Shown: positions 1-12,075, numbered from the stretch's first letter. The stretch is 64,000 nucleotides of DNA from an uncultured Burkholderiales bacterium (GCA_903896615.1 CAITYM010000036.1:50893-114892), one strand, 5' to 3'. The notes: generated by a model from the sequence alone, not told the origin. Numbers and translations are program-made.

Positions 1-717
1 TGAATCCATCAACTCCTCTACCTCATCGCCTAGCCTTAGTAATAAATCCCTTGCTAACTCATCGCTCTTAGGGGCTCGAAATCCAACGGAATAAGTCATA
101 CATTCACCCACTGCTACGCCCTCATGTGCATACCTTGGAGGCAAATACAGCATATCGCCCGGCTCTAATAAGTATTCTTTTTGGAACTTAAAGTCAGCCA
201 AAATTTTGAGCGGAGTATCGTCGCGAAGGGTCAAGTCCTTTTGCTGACCAATTCGCCATAACCTTTGACCGCTGGCTTGGATCAAAAAAACGTCGTAACT
301 ATCAAAATGCGGCCCAACGCCGCCGTTATTGGTGGCGTAACTGATCATCAAATCATCAAGGCGTGCATCCGGAATGAAACGAAATTGTCGGAGTATTTGA
401 GCTGCTCGATCATTGACCAAATCCACTCCCTGTACCAGCAGCGTCCAAGCTTCCCTGGTAAAGGAAGGTTTATCCCGTCCCCTAATGGGACCAGCTTGGA
501 CAGTCCAGGTGGAATGATCCCCATTAGATTGTTGCTGTACGAGCCTTGATTGGACTTCATCACTTTGGGCCAAACGGAACAATTCAGCACGACTCAATAC
601 AGGCTTAAAATCCTTGAATGCATTTTTAATCAGTAAAGGCTTTTTATGCCAGTACTTTTTCATAAATTCTTTGGGACTTAGGCCTGCAAGCATTGGAAGT
701 GGCTGATTAATTTGCAT
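1..717 (-). CDS. Cupin (JmjC-type) ribosomal protein oxygenase, RoxA/YcfD-like, 3' end cut by window edge
   Basis: The reverse strand reads open from an ATG at 717 to the window edge (239 codons seen, no stop). The protein starts MQINQPLPMLAGLSPKEFMK and holds a cupin core with the Fe(II) facial-triad motif PHFDSYD at residues 136-142 (His137, Asp139) and a later YAHEG histidine. The early KYWHKKPLLI segment is typical of the YcfD/RoxA group, 2-oxoglutarate oxygenases that hydroxylate an arginine of ribosomal protein L16. The C-terminal helical domain is only partly present. It is divergent from the FKBP gene across 124 bp, an arrangement I recall from other Burkholderiales. Family assignment is firm; the L16 substrate is inferred from the family. 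Confidence 0.85.
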   Translation of the reverse strand, partial: MQINQPLPMLAGLSPKEFMKKYWHKKPLLIKNAFKDFKPVLSRAELFRLAQSDEVQSRLVQQQSNGDHSTWTVQAGPIRGRDKPSFTREAWTLLVQGVDLVNDRAAQILRQFRFIPDARLDDLMISYATNNGGVGPHFDSYDVFLIQASGQRLWRIGQQKDLTLRDDTPLKILADFKFQKEYLLEPGDMLYLPPRYAHEGVAVGECMTYSVGFRAPKSDELARDLLLRLGDEVEELMDS

Positions 718-841
718 AGTATTTGAATTTTCAAAATATTCGGATGAACTGATCGCTGAGATTAAACTGAGTTAAGCTTAGCTGAAGTTCTTTGATGTTA
801 GAAGTCTTATTAATTGAATTTTTACATTTTCTACAAAAATT

Positions 842-1366
842 ATGGAAATAGCATCTCAATGCGTCGTCGCTTTATCCTGGACTCTAAAGGACACTTTAGG
901 TGAGACTTTGGATCAACTCGATGAACCTGTGGAGTTTTTTGTCGGGGGCGATGATTTACTTGTCAAAATAGAGGAAGCACTGATGGGTTATAGCGCCGGT
1001 GAGAGTCTGGACCTTCACTTAGAACCCGAAGAGGCGTTTGGCGATTATGATGAGATGCTTGTTTTTCTAGAAAAAAGATCTCTCTTCCCCCCTGAGCTTG
1101 AGGAGGGTATGACTATTGAAGGACATGCACTGCCCGCTGGTTGCAACCCTCAGGCACCAAAGGATTTGTTCTATACGGTCACCGAGATTTATCCTGAGCA
1201 CGTGGTTTTGGACGGCAATCATCCACTCGCTGGCATCGCCCTCAGAATTCACATCAAAATTGAAGGAGTGCGCGCGGCAAGTGACGAAGAACTAGAGACA
1301 CAAAGTATGGGGAGCGGTTTCTTCAAAATCATTCCACAAGCCCCTGGAAGCACTCAGTTGCACTAA
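842..1366 (+). CDS. FKBP-type peptidyl-prolyl isomerase, SlyD/SlpA family
   Basis: 174 residues, a cytoplasmic prolyl isomerase and chaperone. The N-terminal FKBP strand pattern is split by an insert-in-flap domain (roughly residues 75-125), as in SlyD and SlpA. GYSAGESLDLHLEPEEAFG (about residues 49-67) and VVLDGNHPLAGIALRI (about 120-136) match the conserved SlyD blocks (xGNHPLAGxxL). Unlike E. coli SlyD there is no histidine/cysteine-rich nickel-binding tail; the end is short and neutral, so a role in [NiFe] hydrogenase maturation is unlikely. It starts at the only reasonable ATG, 124 bp from the divergent cupin gene. slyD versus slpA cannot be decided here. Confidence 0.88.
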   Translation: MEIASQCVVALSWTLKDTLGETLDQLDEPVEFFVGGDDLLVKIEEALMGYSAGESLDLHLEPEEAFGDYDEMLVFLEKRSLFPPELEEGMTIEGHALPAGCNPQAPKDLFYTVTEIYPEHVVLDGNHPLAGIALRIHIKIEGVRAASDEELETQSMGSGFFKIIPQAPGSTQLH

Positions 1367-1464
1367 GTTGAGCAAGCACAAAAACAAATGCTGTCCCATG
1401 CTTTAACTAAACAGAAAAGTCAGCAGGGTCATTAGCGATTCAACCAATCAGAAATTCAATTCAA

Positions 1465-1947
1465 ATGTCACAAGAATATCAATTTGAAATCACTGTCCTT
1501 GATCAACGACTCAATGAGTGGGGGCTCCCTAAGTATCAAACCCCTCAATCTGCAGGAATTGATTTAATTGCTTGTCTTGAAGAGCCTTTGCTCCTTTTGC
1601 CACAACAGGCTGCTGTGTTGGTGCCGACTGGAATTGCCATTCATATGAATGCACCGGGAGTTTGCTCCTTTATTCTCCCCCGCTCAGGGCTTGGGCATAA
1701 AAAAGGACTGATACTAGGTAACGGTACTGGAGTGATTGACGCGGACTACAGGGAACAATGTTTCATTAGTGTTTGGAACCGCAATCCAAGTTCGAGCAAT
1801 CAAACGATTGTGATTAATCCGGGTGAGCGAATTGCACAAATGGTCTTCTTGCCTGTCATCAGGCCTGCATTCAAAATTGTTGACGCCTTCACGCATACAA
1901 GCGAGAGAAACGGAGGATTTGGCTCTACTGGAATTAAAGCAAAGTAA
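1465..1947 (+). CDS. dut: Deoxyuridine 5'-triphosphate nucleotidohydrolase (dUTPase)
   Basis: Hydrolyses dUTP to dUMP and PPi, keeping uracil out of DNA and feeding dTMP synthesis; a homotrimer in the family. 160 residues, about ten more than most bacterial forms. The five trimeric dUTPase motifs are present in order: AGIDLIA (1), PRSGLGHKKG (2), GVIDADYREQ (3, with catalytic Asp and Tyr), GERIAQMVF (4) and RNGGFGSTG (5). Motif 3 has Arg-Glu-Gln where Tyr-x-Gly-Glu/Gln is usual. It lies about 100 bp after the FKBP gene and converges on coaBC with a 23 bp gap; the dut/coaBC neighbourhood is widespread in proteobacteria. Confidence 0.96.
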   Translation: MSQEYQFEITVLDQRLNEWGLPKYQTPQSAGIDLIACLEEPLLLLPQQAAVLVPTGIAIHMNAPGVCSFILPRSGLGHKKGLILGNGTGVIDADYREQCFISVWNRNPSSSNQTIVINPGERIAQMVFLPVIRPAFKIVDAFTHTSERNGGFGSTGIKAK

Positions 1948-1970
1948 TCCCAGTCAGAGGCCTCATTTAG

Positions 1971-3185
1971 CTACTTTGAAATTCTGGATGCAATCTCATT
2001 AACTAGCTCGAGACTTAAATCGTCTTTGCTTGCCCAACCTAGTTGACGCGTACCTGACTCGTCAACAAGTAGTAAAGAATTTTCATCAAGTCCAAAGGTT
2101 TGAGGTCCTAAATTTGCCACCAACAAAGGCACCCCTTTGGCTTGCCGTTTAGCGATTGCGAGTTGCTCCAAATTCTCACTCTCAGCAGCAAATCCTACAC
2201 AATATAGCTTACCACTTTGGGCTCTAGTGCTCATGGTCACTGATTTCAAAATATCTGGGTTTTCTACTAAATCAAGCTTAGGAAGGGACTTATCCCTCGC
2301 CTTTTTAATCTTTTGATCCACTGTTGTTCGAACTCGCCAATCCGCCACTGCTGCTGTCGCAACAAACACGTCCGAGGAATCTACCCGCGCAAGCGTTTCA
2401 TCATACATTTGCTGCCCTGAGGTGACACTAATTCGTTTAACACCGAAGGGAGTTTCAAGCGCAACGAGGCCGCTAATTAGAGTCACATCGGCCCCTGCAC
2501 GCCAACAAGCCCGGGCAATAGCGAATCCCATCTTGCCGCTGGACAAATTAGTGATCCCCCGCACCGGATCAATAGCCTCATAGGTTGGCCCAGCCGTAAT
2601 GAGGAGCCTGCGGCCATTGAGCACTTTAGCCGTAAAGTGCGCTCTCAATCCCTCAAGGATCTGTTCGGGCTCCAACATCCTGCCGTCGCCGACCTCGCCG
2701 CAGGCCTGATCACCGGCGGCTACATCCAAGACGAAGGCCCCATCGGCTTTTAACTGTTCAATATTTCGCTGTGTCGCCGGATTAGCCCACATTTCTTTAT
2801 TCATGGCCGGGGCTATGATCATTGGCACTTGTTCAATAGGCCTGGCCAAACACATGAGGCTGAGTAAATCATCAGCTCTTCCGTGTAGTAATTTAGCTAC
2901 AAATTCGGCACTTGCTGGCGCAATCAAAATAGCATCCGCCTCTCTTGAGAGGTTGATGTGAGCCATATTATTGCCCTCACGGGGGTCCCACTGGGAGACA
3001 AAAACGGGGCGTCCAGATAAGGCCTGCATGGTGACGGGGGTAATAAACTGAGTCGCACCCTCGCTCATGACCACTTGGACGCTGGCCCCCTCCTTAATTA
3101 AGGCGCGACAAAGCTCGGCTGCTTTATAACAAGCAATACCACCGGTGAGGCCCAAAACAAAATGTTTATTTTTCAACTGTTTCAT
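1971..3185 (-). CDS. coaBC: Bifunctional phosphopantothenoylcysteine decarboxylase / phosphopantothenate-cysteine ligase
   Basis: Makes 4'-phosphopantetheine for coenzyme A: the CoaB half ligates cysteine to phosphopantothenate and the FMN-dependent CoaC half decarboxylates the product. I place the start at the ATG at 3185 (404 residues, MKQLKNKHFVLGLTGGIACYK); an in-frame ATG eight codons upstream would overlap the pyrG promoter. The CoaC half shows TGGIACYKAAEL, the catalytic-His block AHINLSREAD, PAMNKEMW and the active-site cysteine in ACGEVGDGRM. The CoaB half begins near LLITAGPTYEAIDPVRGI and carries SSGKMGFAIA. Divergent from pyrG with 74 bp between start codons. Confidence 0.96.
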   Translation of the reverse strand: MKQLKNKHFVLGLTGGIACYKAAELCRALIKEGASVQVVMSEGATQFITPVTMQALSGRPVFVSQWDPREGNNMAHINLSREADAILIAPASAEFVAKLLHGRADDLLSLMCLARPIEQVPMIIAPAMNKEMWANPATQRNIEQLKADGAFVLDVAAGDQACGEVGDGRMLEPEQILEGLRAHFTAKVLNGRRLLITAGPTYEAIDPVRGITNLSSGKMGFAIARACWRAGADVTLISGLVALETPFGVKRISVTSGQQMYDETLARVDSSDVFVATAAVADWRVRTTVDQKIKKARDKSLPKLDLVENPDILKSVTMSTRAQSGKLYCVGFAAESENLEQLAIAKRQAKGVPLLVANLGPQTFGLDENSLLLVDESGTRQLGWASKDDLSLELVNEIASRISK

Positions 3186-3187
3186 GA

Positions 3188-7237
<4,050 letters not shown>

Positions 7238-7255
7238 ACTTGATAATATAGCAAC

Positions 7256-7291
7256 CTACTCGCTGCATCGCTCTCAATCCGCAGCGAGTAG
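7256..7291 (+). terminator. Perfect 11-bp hairpin after eno (terminator or processing hairpin)
   Basis: CTACTCGCTGC at 7256-7266 pairs perfectly with GCAGCGAGTAG at 7281-7291 around a 14-nt loop, starting 19 bp after the eno stop. The 3' flank (AAATCCTCT) has no T-tract; a short T run appears only about 20 bp later. It may stabilise the eno mRNA 3' end or attenuate transcription into ftsB rather than act as a full intrinsic terminator. Confidence 0.5.
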
Positions 7292-7338
7292 AAATCCTCT
7301 AACCCGGCTTTTTACTTAACCATCTCTTTGTGTAAAAA

Positions 7339-7611
7339 ATGTTTCGTCCATTACCCATAATCTTGATCAGTTTGCTAGTCATTTTGCAAGCGCAGCTGTG
7401 GTTTGGGCGGGGCAGTATTCCTGAGGTTATGAGACTGAGTCAACGACTTGAGGTTCAATCCCAAAAGAACGTGCAACATGAGCTCGCAATTGAGCGGATG
7501 CGCGCAGAGCTCACAGATCTTCAAATAGGTTTAGAAATGGTTGAAGACCGTGCCAGAAACGAATTGGGTATGGTCAAATCAAATGAGATTTTTGTTCAAA
7601 TCTCCAAATAA
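7339..7611 (+). CDS. ftsB: Cell division protein FtsB (septum formation initiator)
   Basis: 90 residues. One N-terminal membrane helix (about residues 5-22, LPIILISLLVILQAQLWFG) with a short cytoplasmic end, then a periplasmic coiled coil (about 30-70), then the short conserved C-terminal region RARNELGMVKSNEIFVQI. This is the FtsB/DivIC architecture; FtsB joins FtsL and FtsQ to activate septal peptidoglycan synthesis. The E. coli protein has 103 residues, so this is complete. eno-ftsB is a conserved pair in proteobacteria. Confidence 0.93.
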   Translation: MFRPLPIILISLLVILQAQLWFGRGSIPEVMRLSQRLEVQSQKNVQHELAIERMRAELTDLQIGLEMVEDRARNELGMVKSNEIFVQISK

Positions 7612-7617
7612 TTTAGC

Positions 7618-8280
7618 TTGTCCAACCTCTTTATTGATTTACTGGGCGAGCACGAACATATTGTGCAAGCGGTTCGTGCGCATTTATTAGAACAATTACG
7701 ATCTAATTTGCATCTTAAATACTCACCCAGACCGGGTACTGACTTACAAACTAATATTGAAACGACCGAACTACCCGGTTTATTTATTGATTGCTATTCA
7801 AATTCGCTTGGAAATAGAGCGGCCAATAATCTAGCCAACGCATCAGATTGGCTTCACAAAGCTCCCTCACTCGGCGCTTTAAATCGAATTCTTTTTCTAA
7901 TCTGCCCAACTGAATTTGCAAGTGAAGATGAAAAACCGCTAGAAATTTGGCGCACACTAATTGAGCAATCGGAAATTAAAAGAGCGTCTTTAAAAAGCAA
8001 CTCCCCCTTTAAGCAATCCCTTCAAATCATTAGAGGATTTTGGGAGTCTCCAGCCACGCCGGGTCTAGAGCACTCACTCTTGCTGAGAAATGCGGCATAT
8101 GCATTTGCAAATGTCACCCAACATTTGATTAAAAAAATCAACACAGAAGATAATAAAACTGAGCGCTTTAGGCCAATACCGCTGTCGAGGAACAATTACA
8201 ACTTTGTAGCCTGCGAGAAATGCAGCGATCCAGAGTGTGAACACAAATTATTTGGGTTCCTCAATTCCGGACAGCTTTAA
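7618..8280 (+). CDS. Unrecognised 220-residue protein, in frame with ftsB
   Basis: I do not recognise this protein. It opens six bases after the ftsB TAA, in the same frame, with a TTG and no evident Shine-Dalgarno sequence; the translation holds no internal methionine. It looks soluble, with no signal peptide or membrane segment. Visible features are an early amphipathic segment (LLGEHEHIVQAVRAHLLEQL), a stretch ALNRILFLICPTEF near 87-100, and a C-terminal cluster CEKCSDPECEH (Cys199, Cys202, Cys207, His209) that could bind zinc. Codon use looks ordinary for the window. It converges on the Bug gene with a 28 bp gap. Either a real lineage-specific gene or a coding remnant. Confidence 0.6.
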   Translation: MSNLFIDLLGEHEHIVQAVRAHLLEQLRSNLHLKYSPRPGTDLQTNIETTELPGLFIDCYSNSLGNRAANNLANASDWLHKAPSLGALNRILFLICPTEFASEDEKPLEIWRTLIEQSEIKRASLKSNSPFKQSLQIIRGFWESPATPGLEHSLLLRNAAYAFANVTQHLIKKINTEDNKTERFRPIPLSRNNYNFVACEKCSDPECEHKLFGFLNSGQL

Positions 8281-8308
8281 TATTTAATGCATAGAGAAAA
8301 CCAAGCAT

Positions 8309-9337
8309 TTAATCAGCAGTTATATGTGCGTCGGCAATAGTTTTCTTCCAACGCACTGTATCACTTGCTACTAATTGCCCCAGTTGTTCGGGGGTGCTTA
8401 ACTGGACCTTTAAGCCCTGGGCAGCGAGTTGCTCTTGAACATCAGGCATGGCCAGTACCGCAGTGATGTCTTTCACAAGTCGGCTCACAATCTCTGGGGA
8501 TGTTTTAGGTGGCGCGAACATGGCGTACCACGCGTCGACCGCATCCATAAAGTCAACGCCCTGCTCTTTGAATGTTGCAACATTAGGAAGTATTGACTCT
8601 CGCTGGCTACCAGTTACAGCAAGCATTTTTAGTTTACCGGCCTTCACATTTGGCAGCATTGAGTGGACACTTGCAAACATCATTTGAACCTGCCCTCCAA
8701 GTAAATCTGTTGTAGCCCCACTTATTCCTTTATAGGGCACATGAAGCATATCCAGTCCAAACTGTAACTTCATAAGCTCCATCGCCAAATGATGCGGAGT
8801 GCCGTTTCCCGGCGATCCAAAGTTGTATTGACCCGGATGAGCTTTAACGAGTTGGATCAATGACTTTAAATCATTAGCAGGAACTTGTGGGTTGGTTACT
8901 ATGGCAAAGTTAGCAACCGTCATTTTCATCACCGGAGTGAAATCAAGCACAGGATCAAAGGGGGGCTTCTTATATAAATTAGGAGCCATGGTGATGGTAT
9001 TAATCGCCATGAGGAGCGTATATCCATCGGGCTGTGCTTTAGATACATAGTCTGCACCAATATTGCCACTAGCACCTGCCCTATTATCCACAATCACGGC
9101 CTGCTTCCAACGCTCTGCTAATTTAGGTTGAATGATTCGAGCAACAATATCGCTACCCGATCCTGCAGTAAAGGGCACAACAATAGTTACCAACCGCTCA
9201 GGATAAACGCCACCTGCGTGGGCTTGGATCTGGCTTTGGAGCGCAAACAGCACAAGTGATGCAAATGCAAACAATCCAAGGTTTTTAAGTTGATGCAAAC
9301 GTGGGTTCAATGCGATAAATACTTTAGACATAGTCAT
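8309..9337 (-). CDS. Bug-family (TctC-like) tripartite tricarboxylate transporter substrate-binding protein
   Basis: 342 residues. A signal peptide spans roughly residues 1-42 (basic start, then FAFASLVLFALQSQIQAHA). The mature protein shows the Bug hallmarks: YPERLVTIVVPFTAGSGSDIVAR, VVDNRAGASGNIGADYV (as IVDNRAGASGN), the FGSPGNGTPHHLA loop and LHVPYKGISGATTDLLGGQVQMMF. Bug proteins are periplasmic binding proteins for small carboxylates and are hugely expanded in Burkholderiales. No TctA/TctB membrane genes are nearby, so it is an orphan receptor. It follows the amidohydrolase gene on the same strand after about 115 bp, so its ligand may relate to that enzyme's substrate (inference). An ATG two codons in is an equally good start. 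Confidence 0.92.
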   Translation of the reverse strand: MTMSKVFIALNPRLHQLKNLGLFAFASLVLFALQSQIQAHAGGVYPERLVTIVVPFTAGSGSDIVARIIQPKLAERWKQAVIVDNRAGASGNIGADYVSKAQPDGYTLLMAINTITMAPNLYKKPPFDPVLDFTPVMKMTVANFAIVTNPQVPANDLKSLIQLVKAHPGQYNFGSPGNGTPHHLAMELMKLQFGLDMLHVPYKGISGATTDLLGGQVQMMFASVHSMLPNVKAGKLKMLAVTGSQRESILPNVATFKEQGVDFMDAVDAWYAMFAPPKTSPEIVSRLVKDITAVLAMPDVQEQLAAQGLKVQLSTPEQLGQLVASDTVRWKKTIADAHITAD

Positions 9338-9453
9338 CCTCTTAATTGGGTAAGCAGTTCAGTGATTGGATATATAAAATGAAATGCCTCGTCCCAAGGG
9401 GTCGAGGGTTTACGGTGCAACTTTTAAATTTAGATCTATGAGCCGTTGTTTTC

Positions 9454-10476
9454 TTATGGTTCACTCCATCCTAAAAGCTTAAAGGCATTACCAAAATATA
9501 TGCGTCTAGCATCTTCAACGGGAAGGTTTAGAGTATCTATGGAACGAATACCCTCTCTGATAAACATGGGGCCTTCCTCGGGATCAAAGGGACAATCACT
9601 AGCGAACACCACATGCTCTGGTCCAAAAAAATCAAGACCACAACGAAGTGCAGAAGACGATCCGCCCAGCACCGTATCACCATAAAACATTTTGAAATAT
9701 TCCATAGGTTTTTTCTTGAGATTCTTAAGCACCTCTGATTCAGTTTTATCTCCACTACGTGAGCCTAGTTGAGCCCAAAGTGTCTCTGCCCGTCCTGAAA
9801 AATAAGGCAACATTCCACCACAGTGATGAGTAATGAGCTTTAAATCTGGCAGGCGATCAAACAGTCCAGAAAACACCATGCGTGACATTGCAACGCTAGT
9901 TTCAAAAGGCCAACCAAGTACTTGCCAGATCTCATATTTGGAACGGTCTTCGCTTTCATAATCGGGCTTACTACCGGGTCGAGTGGGATGCATCCACACG
10001 GGCAAATGGTAGTGATTGGTGATGCGCTCGAATACGGGAAAGATGTCCTCATGATCTAGTGCCTTACCATTTGCGTGTGTCAGCACTTGTACACCTTTTG
10101 CACCAAGGTGCTCAATCGCGTAGTCCATCTCCTCTATAGCGGCTTTAGGATTATTCATAGGCAATGAAGCTACAAATGTGGGGAACTGATTGGGCCACTG
10201 TGCACAAATTTCTGCCATGCCAACATTTGCAACTCGTGCATACTGTGGGGACTCCTCAGGCCCACCTAACATCTCAGGGGACGGTACTGCTAGGGAGATG
10301 ATTTGTTGCACGTCAGGCCAAGTTTTGAGCATCTCTACCCGTGCAGGCATGTCCCAAAGTATTTTCAAGTTAGACATTCTTTTAACCATACCAGGTTCAC
10401 GCCCGTGCTTCTTAACAAGCTCTAGGTATGCGGGTGGCATAACGTGATTATAAATATCAATTTTCGGCGTGTTCAA
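9454..10476 (-). CDS. Amidohydrolase-2 / ACMSD-like metal-dependent hydrolase or decarboxylase
   Basis: 340 residues, a TIM-barrel of the aminocarboxymuconate-semialdehyde decarboxylase family. Candidate metal and catalytic residues: His11 in DIYNHVMPP, His163 in WMHPTRPG, His217/His218 in THHCGGMLPYFSGR and Asp294 in FASDCPFDPE. The usual N-terminal HxH is Tyr9-Asn10-His11, so the first histidine is missing. The family includes ACMSD, resorcylate decarboxylase, 5-carboxyvanillate decarboxylase and hydrolases of ring-cleavage products; the true reaction cannot be told. The start is a TTG with a good AGGGAA ribosome-binding site just upstream. It probably shares a transcript with the downstream Bug receptor, suggesting catabolism of an aromatic or carboxylic acid. 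Confidence 0.85.
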   Translation of the reverse strand: MNTPKIDIYNHVMPPAYLELVKKHGREPGMVKRMSNLKILWDMPARVEMLKTWPDVQQIISLAVPSPEMLGGPEESPQYARVANVGMAEICAQWPNQFPTFVASLPMNNPKAAIEEMDYAIEHLGAKGVQVLTHANGKALDHEDIFPVFERITNHYHLPVWMHPTRPGSKPDYESEDRSKYEIWQVLGWPFETSVAMSRMVFSGLFDRLPDLKLITHHCGGMLPYFSGRAETLWAQLGSRSGDKTESEVLKNLKKKPMEYFKMFYGDTVLGGSSSALRCGLDFFGPEHVVFASDCPFDPEEGPMFIREGIRSIDTLNLPVEDARRIYFGNAFKLLGWSEP

Positions 10477-11167
10477 TTCAATTCCCTAAGACGATTATGG
10501 GTATGGTGCTTAATTAAATTCTTATGAAGCAAGCTAACCTTATATTGCTATATCGTCTCACAAAATCTGTGAATTGAACATTAATAGATACCCGTAATCG
10601 TTAATAGATTTTGATTACATGTTTTTGTTTTTATCAATTGATTTGAAGAATTGATATCGAATATTGATCCCCTACGCGCAGTTATGTAGAGCTTACATTG
10701 ACAGCATCGACAAGGTGTCAAATCGTTGTGTGTCAAAGTAAATTGCGGCGAATCAAACTTGGTAAAACTAATGAGATGTAATGAATTTTTTATTCGTTTA
10801 AATAGGTTAATTGAAGACTCGCTTTTAGCCTTCAAACAAATGAAATGCCGATAGATAAGAAGTGCAATGTAAGGAGCACCTTTCCCAGAGCATTAAAGTC
10901 GAATCAAGTAAAACAAAGAAAGAGGGGGCGTAATTGAAGAAAAAGATAGGAAATATAGCGACTTAAGACTTTTTCTGAATCGCAATGTTTGTTGATGTAC
11001 AGACCGCTTGTACCCTTTCAATTAAAGTGGTAGCTCACTGAGGTAGATAGCTGATGATTGAAACGGATTTTTCTTATACCCCACTTTAAAGAACATGCAA
11101 TCAGTCTTCGTTTTGACGTCTAAATCTACAGGGAATTTACAGATCAATGGAAATAAAAGGATAGAAA
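10477..11167. other. 690 bp gene-free divergent region between amidohydrolase and ferritin-like genes
   Basis: AT-rich. No credible gene, tRNA or strong terminator. The amidohydrolase side holds an operator-like arrangement: TTAATAGAT at 10581-10589 and again at 10601-10609, exactly 20 bp apart, with GTAATC (10594-10599) and GATTAC (10613-10618) forming an inverted repeat around the second copy. GTGTCAAA occurs twice at 10715-10722 and 10730-10737. The right end carries an AAAGGAT-type ribosome-binding site for the ferritin-like gene. Nothing else is recognisable. Confidence 0.5.
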
Positions 11168-11626
11168 ATGGATGATGTCCAAAACAAAGCAGCCATCAAC
11201 GCCCTCAACCTCATAATGGAGCTTGAGCTAGCTGGAGTGGTTAAGTATACGCACTACTCGCTAATGATATTTGGCTACAACCGACTCCCGATTATTGATT
11301 GGCTCAAAGGAAATGCCGATGAGAGCTTGGCCCACGCTCATAAAGCTGGAGAGTTGGTTACATTAATGGGTGGTCACCCATCCCTAAAAATCGGCCAACT
11401 CTTGGACTCGCAACAGCACCGCACCGAGGACATACTCCGGGAAAGTTTAGAGCACGAAAAATGCGCTGTTGCCGCGTATTATGACTTGTTAAAAATAGCG
11501 AAAGATCAATCTGTACTTCTAGAGGAATACAGCCGCGAGATGATCATGCTTGAAGAACTTCATTTAGATGCAGTTAACAAAATGCTACGCAAGCCCGCAG
11601 ACACTTCAGATCTCAAAAAGCATTAG
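11168..11626 (+). CDS. Bacterioferritin-like (ferritin superfamily) protein
   Basis: 152 residues, an all-helical ferritin-like four-helix bundle. Candidate di-iron ligands: Glu18/Glu20 in NLIMELELAGVVKYTHYS, Glu52 and His56 in NADESLAHAH, Glu95/Glu97 in LEHEKCAVAAYY, and Glu129-x-x-His132 in LEELHLDAV. The first Glu/His pair is spaced ExxxH rather than the ExxH of classical bacterioferritin. The haem-binding methionine position was not established. Related proteins are commonly annotated as bacterioferritin in Burkholderiales; iron storage or peroxide-linked iron oxidation is the family role. Good AAAGGAT ribosome-binding site before the ATG. It converges on the DUF2789 gene with a 27 bp gap. 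Confidence 0.8.
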   Translation: MDDVQNKAAINALNLIMELELAGVVKYTHYSLMIFGYNRLPIIDWLKGNADESLAHAHKAGELVTLMGGHPSLKIGQLLDSQQHRTEDILRESLEHEKCAVAAYYDLLKIAKDQSVLLEEYSREMIMLEELHLDAVNKMLRKPADTSDLKKH

Positions 11627-11653
11627 CCAGAGTAGCGAAACTCATCTGAAGTT

Positions 11654-11908
11654 TCAATTATCAATGACGGGCGCAGGGATTCGGTTCAGCAAATTCGCAA
11701 GGTGATCCGTTGCGTTTGACCAAGCAGAATCATGCTCTAACGCCTCAAACAAAAATTGCTTTTGAGAAACACTCCAAAACGGCGCATCTGCAAGTCGAAC
11801 TCCGGCAATTAACGAATGTGTTGAGGCGAATGCCTCAATCTCATGTTTTTCTGACAACAACCCCAACTGGAGAAACAACTCTTTTAAATCATGATTACAC
11901 ATTTCCAT
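11654..11908 (-). CDS. DUF2789 family protein
   Basis: I use the ATG at 11908 (84 residues, MEMCNHDLKELFLQLGLL); an in-frame start 23 codons upstream adds a poorly conserved leader. The sequence shows the DUF2789 pattern: a helical start ending in LFLQLGL, a central IEAFASTHSLIAGVRLADAP block, then FWSVSQKQFLFEAL and a final DSAWSNATDHLANLL. The function of the family is unknown; these are small cytoplasmic proteins of proteobacteria. Its only contextual hint is the convergent ferritin-like gene. Confidence 0.82.
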   Translation of the reverse strand: MEMCNHDLKELFLQLGLLSEKHEIEAFASTHSLIAGVRLADAPFWSVSQKQFLFEALEHDSAWSNATDHLANLLNRIPAPVIDN

Positions 11909-12075
11909 AATAGTTACTTTCTTAATTATTTTCAAACTGAGACTAAAGCTTGCACAAGAAAAATACTTGTACTTCACTAGGCATTTACGGTATCTGTCTA
12001 CATAGTACGCCTATCTAATTTAAAACAATTAAGGCGTAGTTTAATACCCTTACTTAATGGGAAGCGAAACTAAAT

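Noticed and set aside
10581..10835. 84-residue minus-strand frame in the large gap
   Set aside because: No ribosome-binding site, no recognisable fold, unusual composition and overlap with the repeat cluster.
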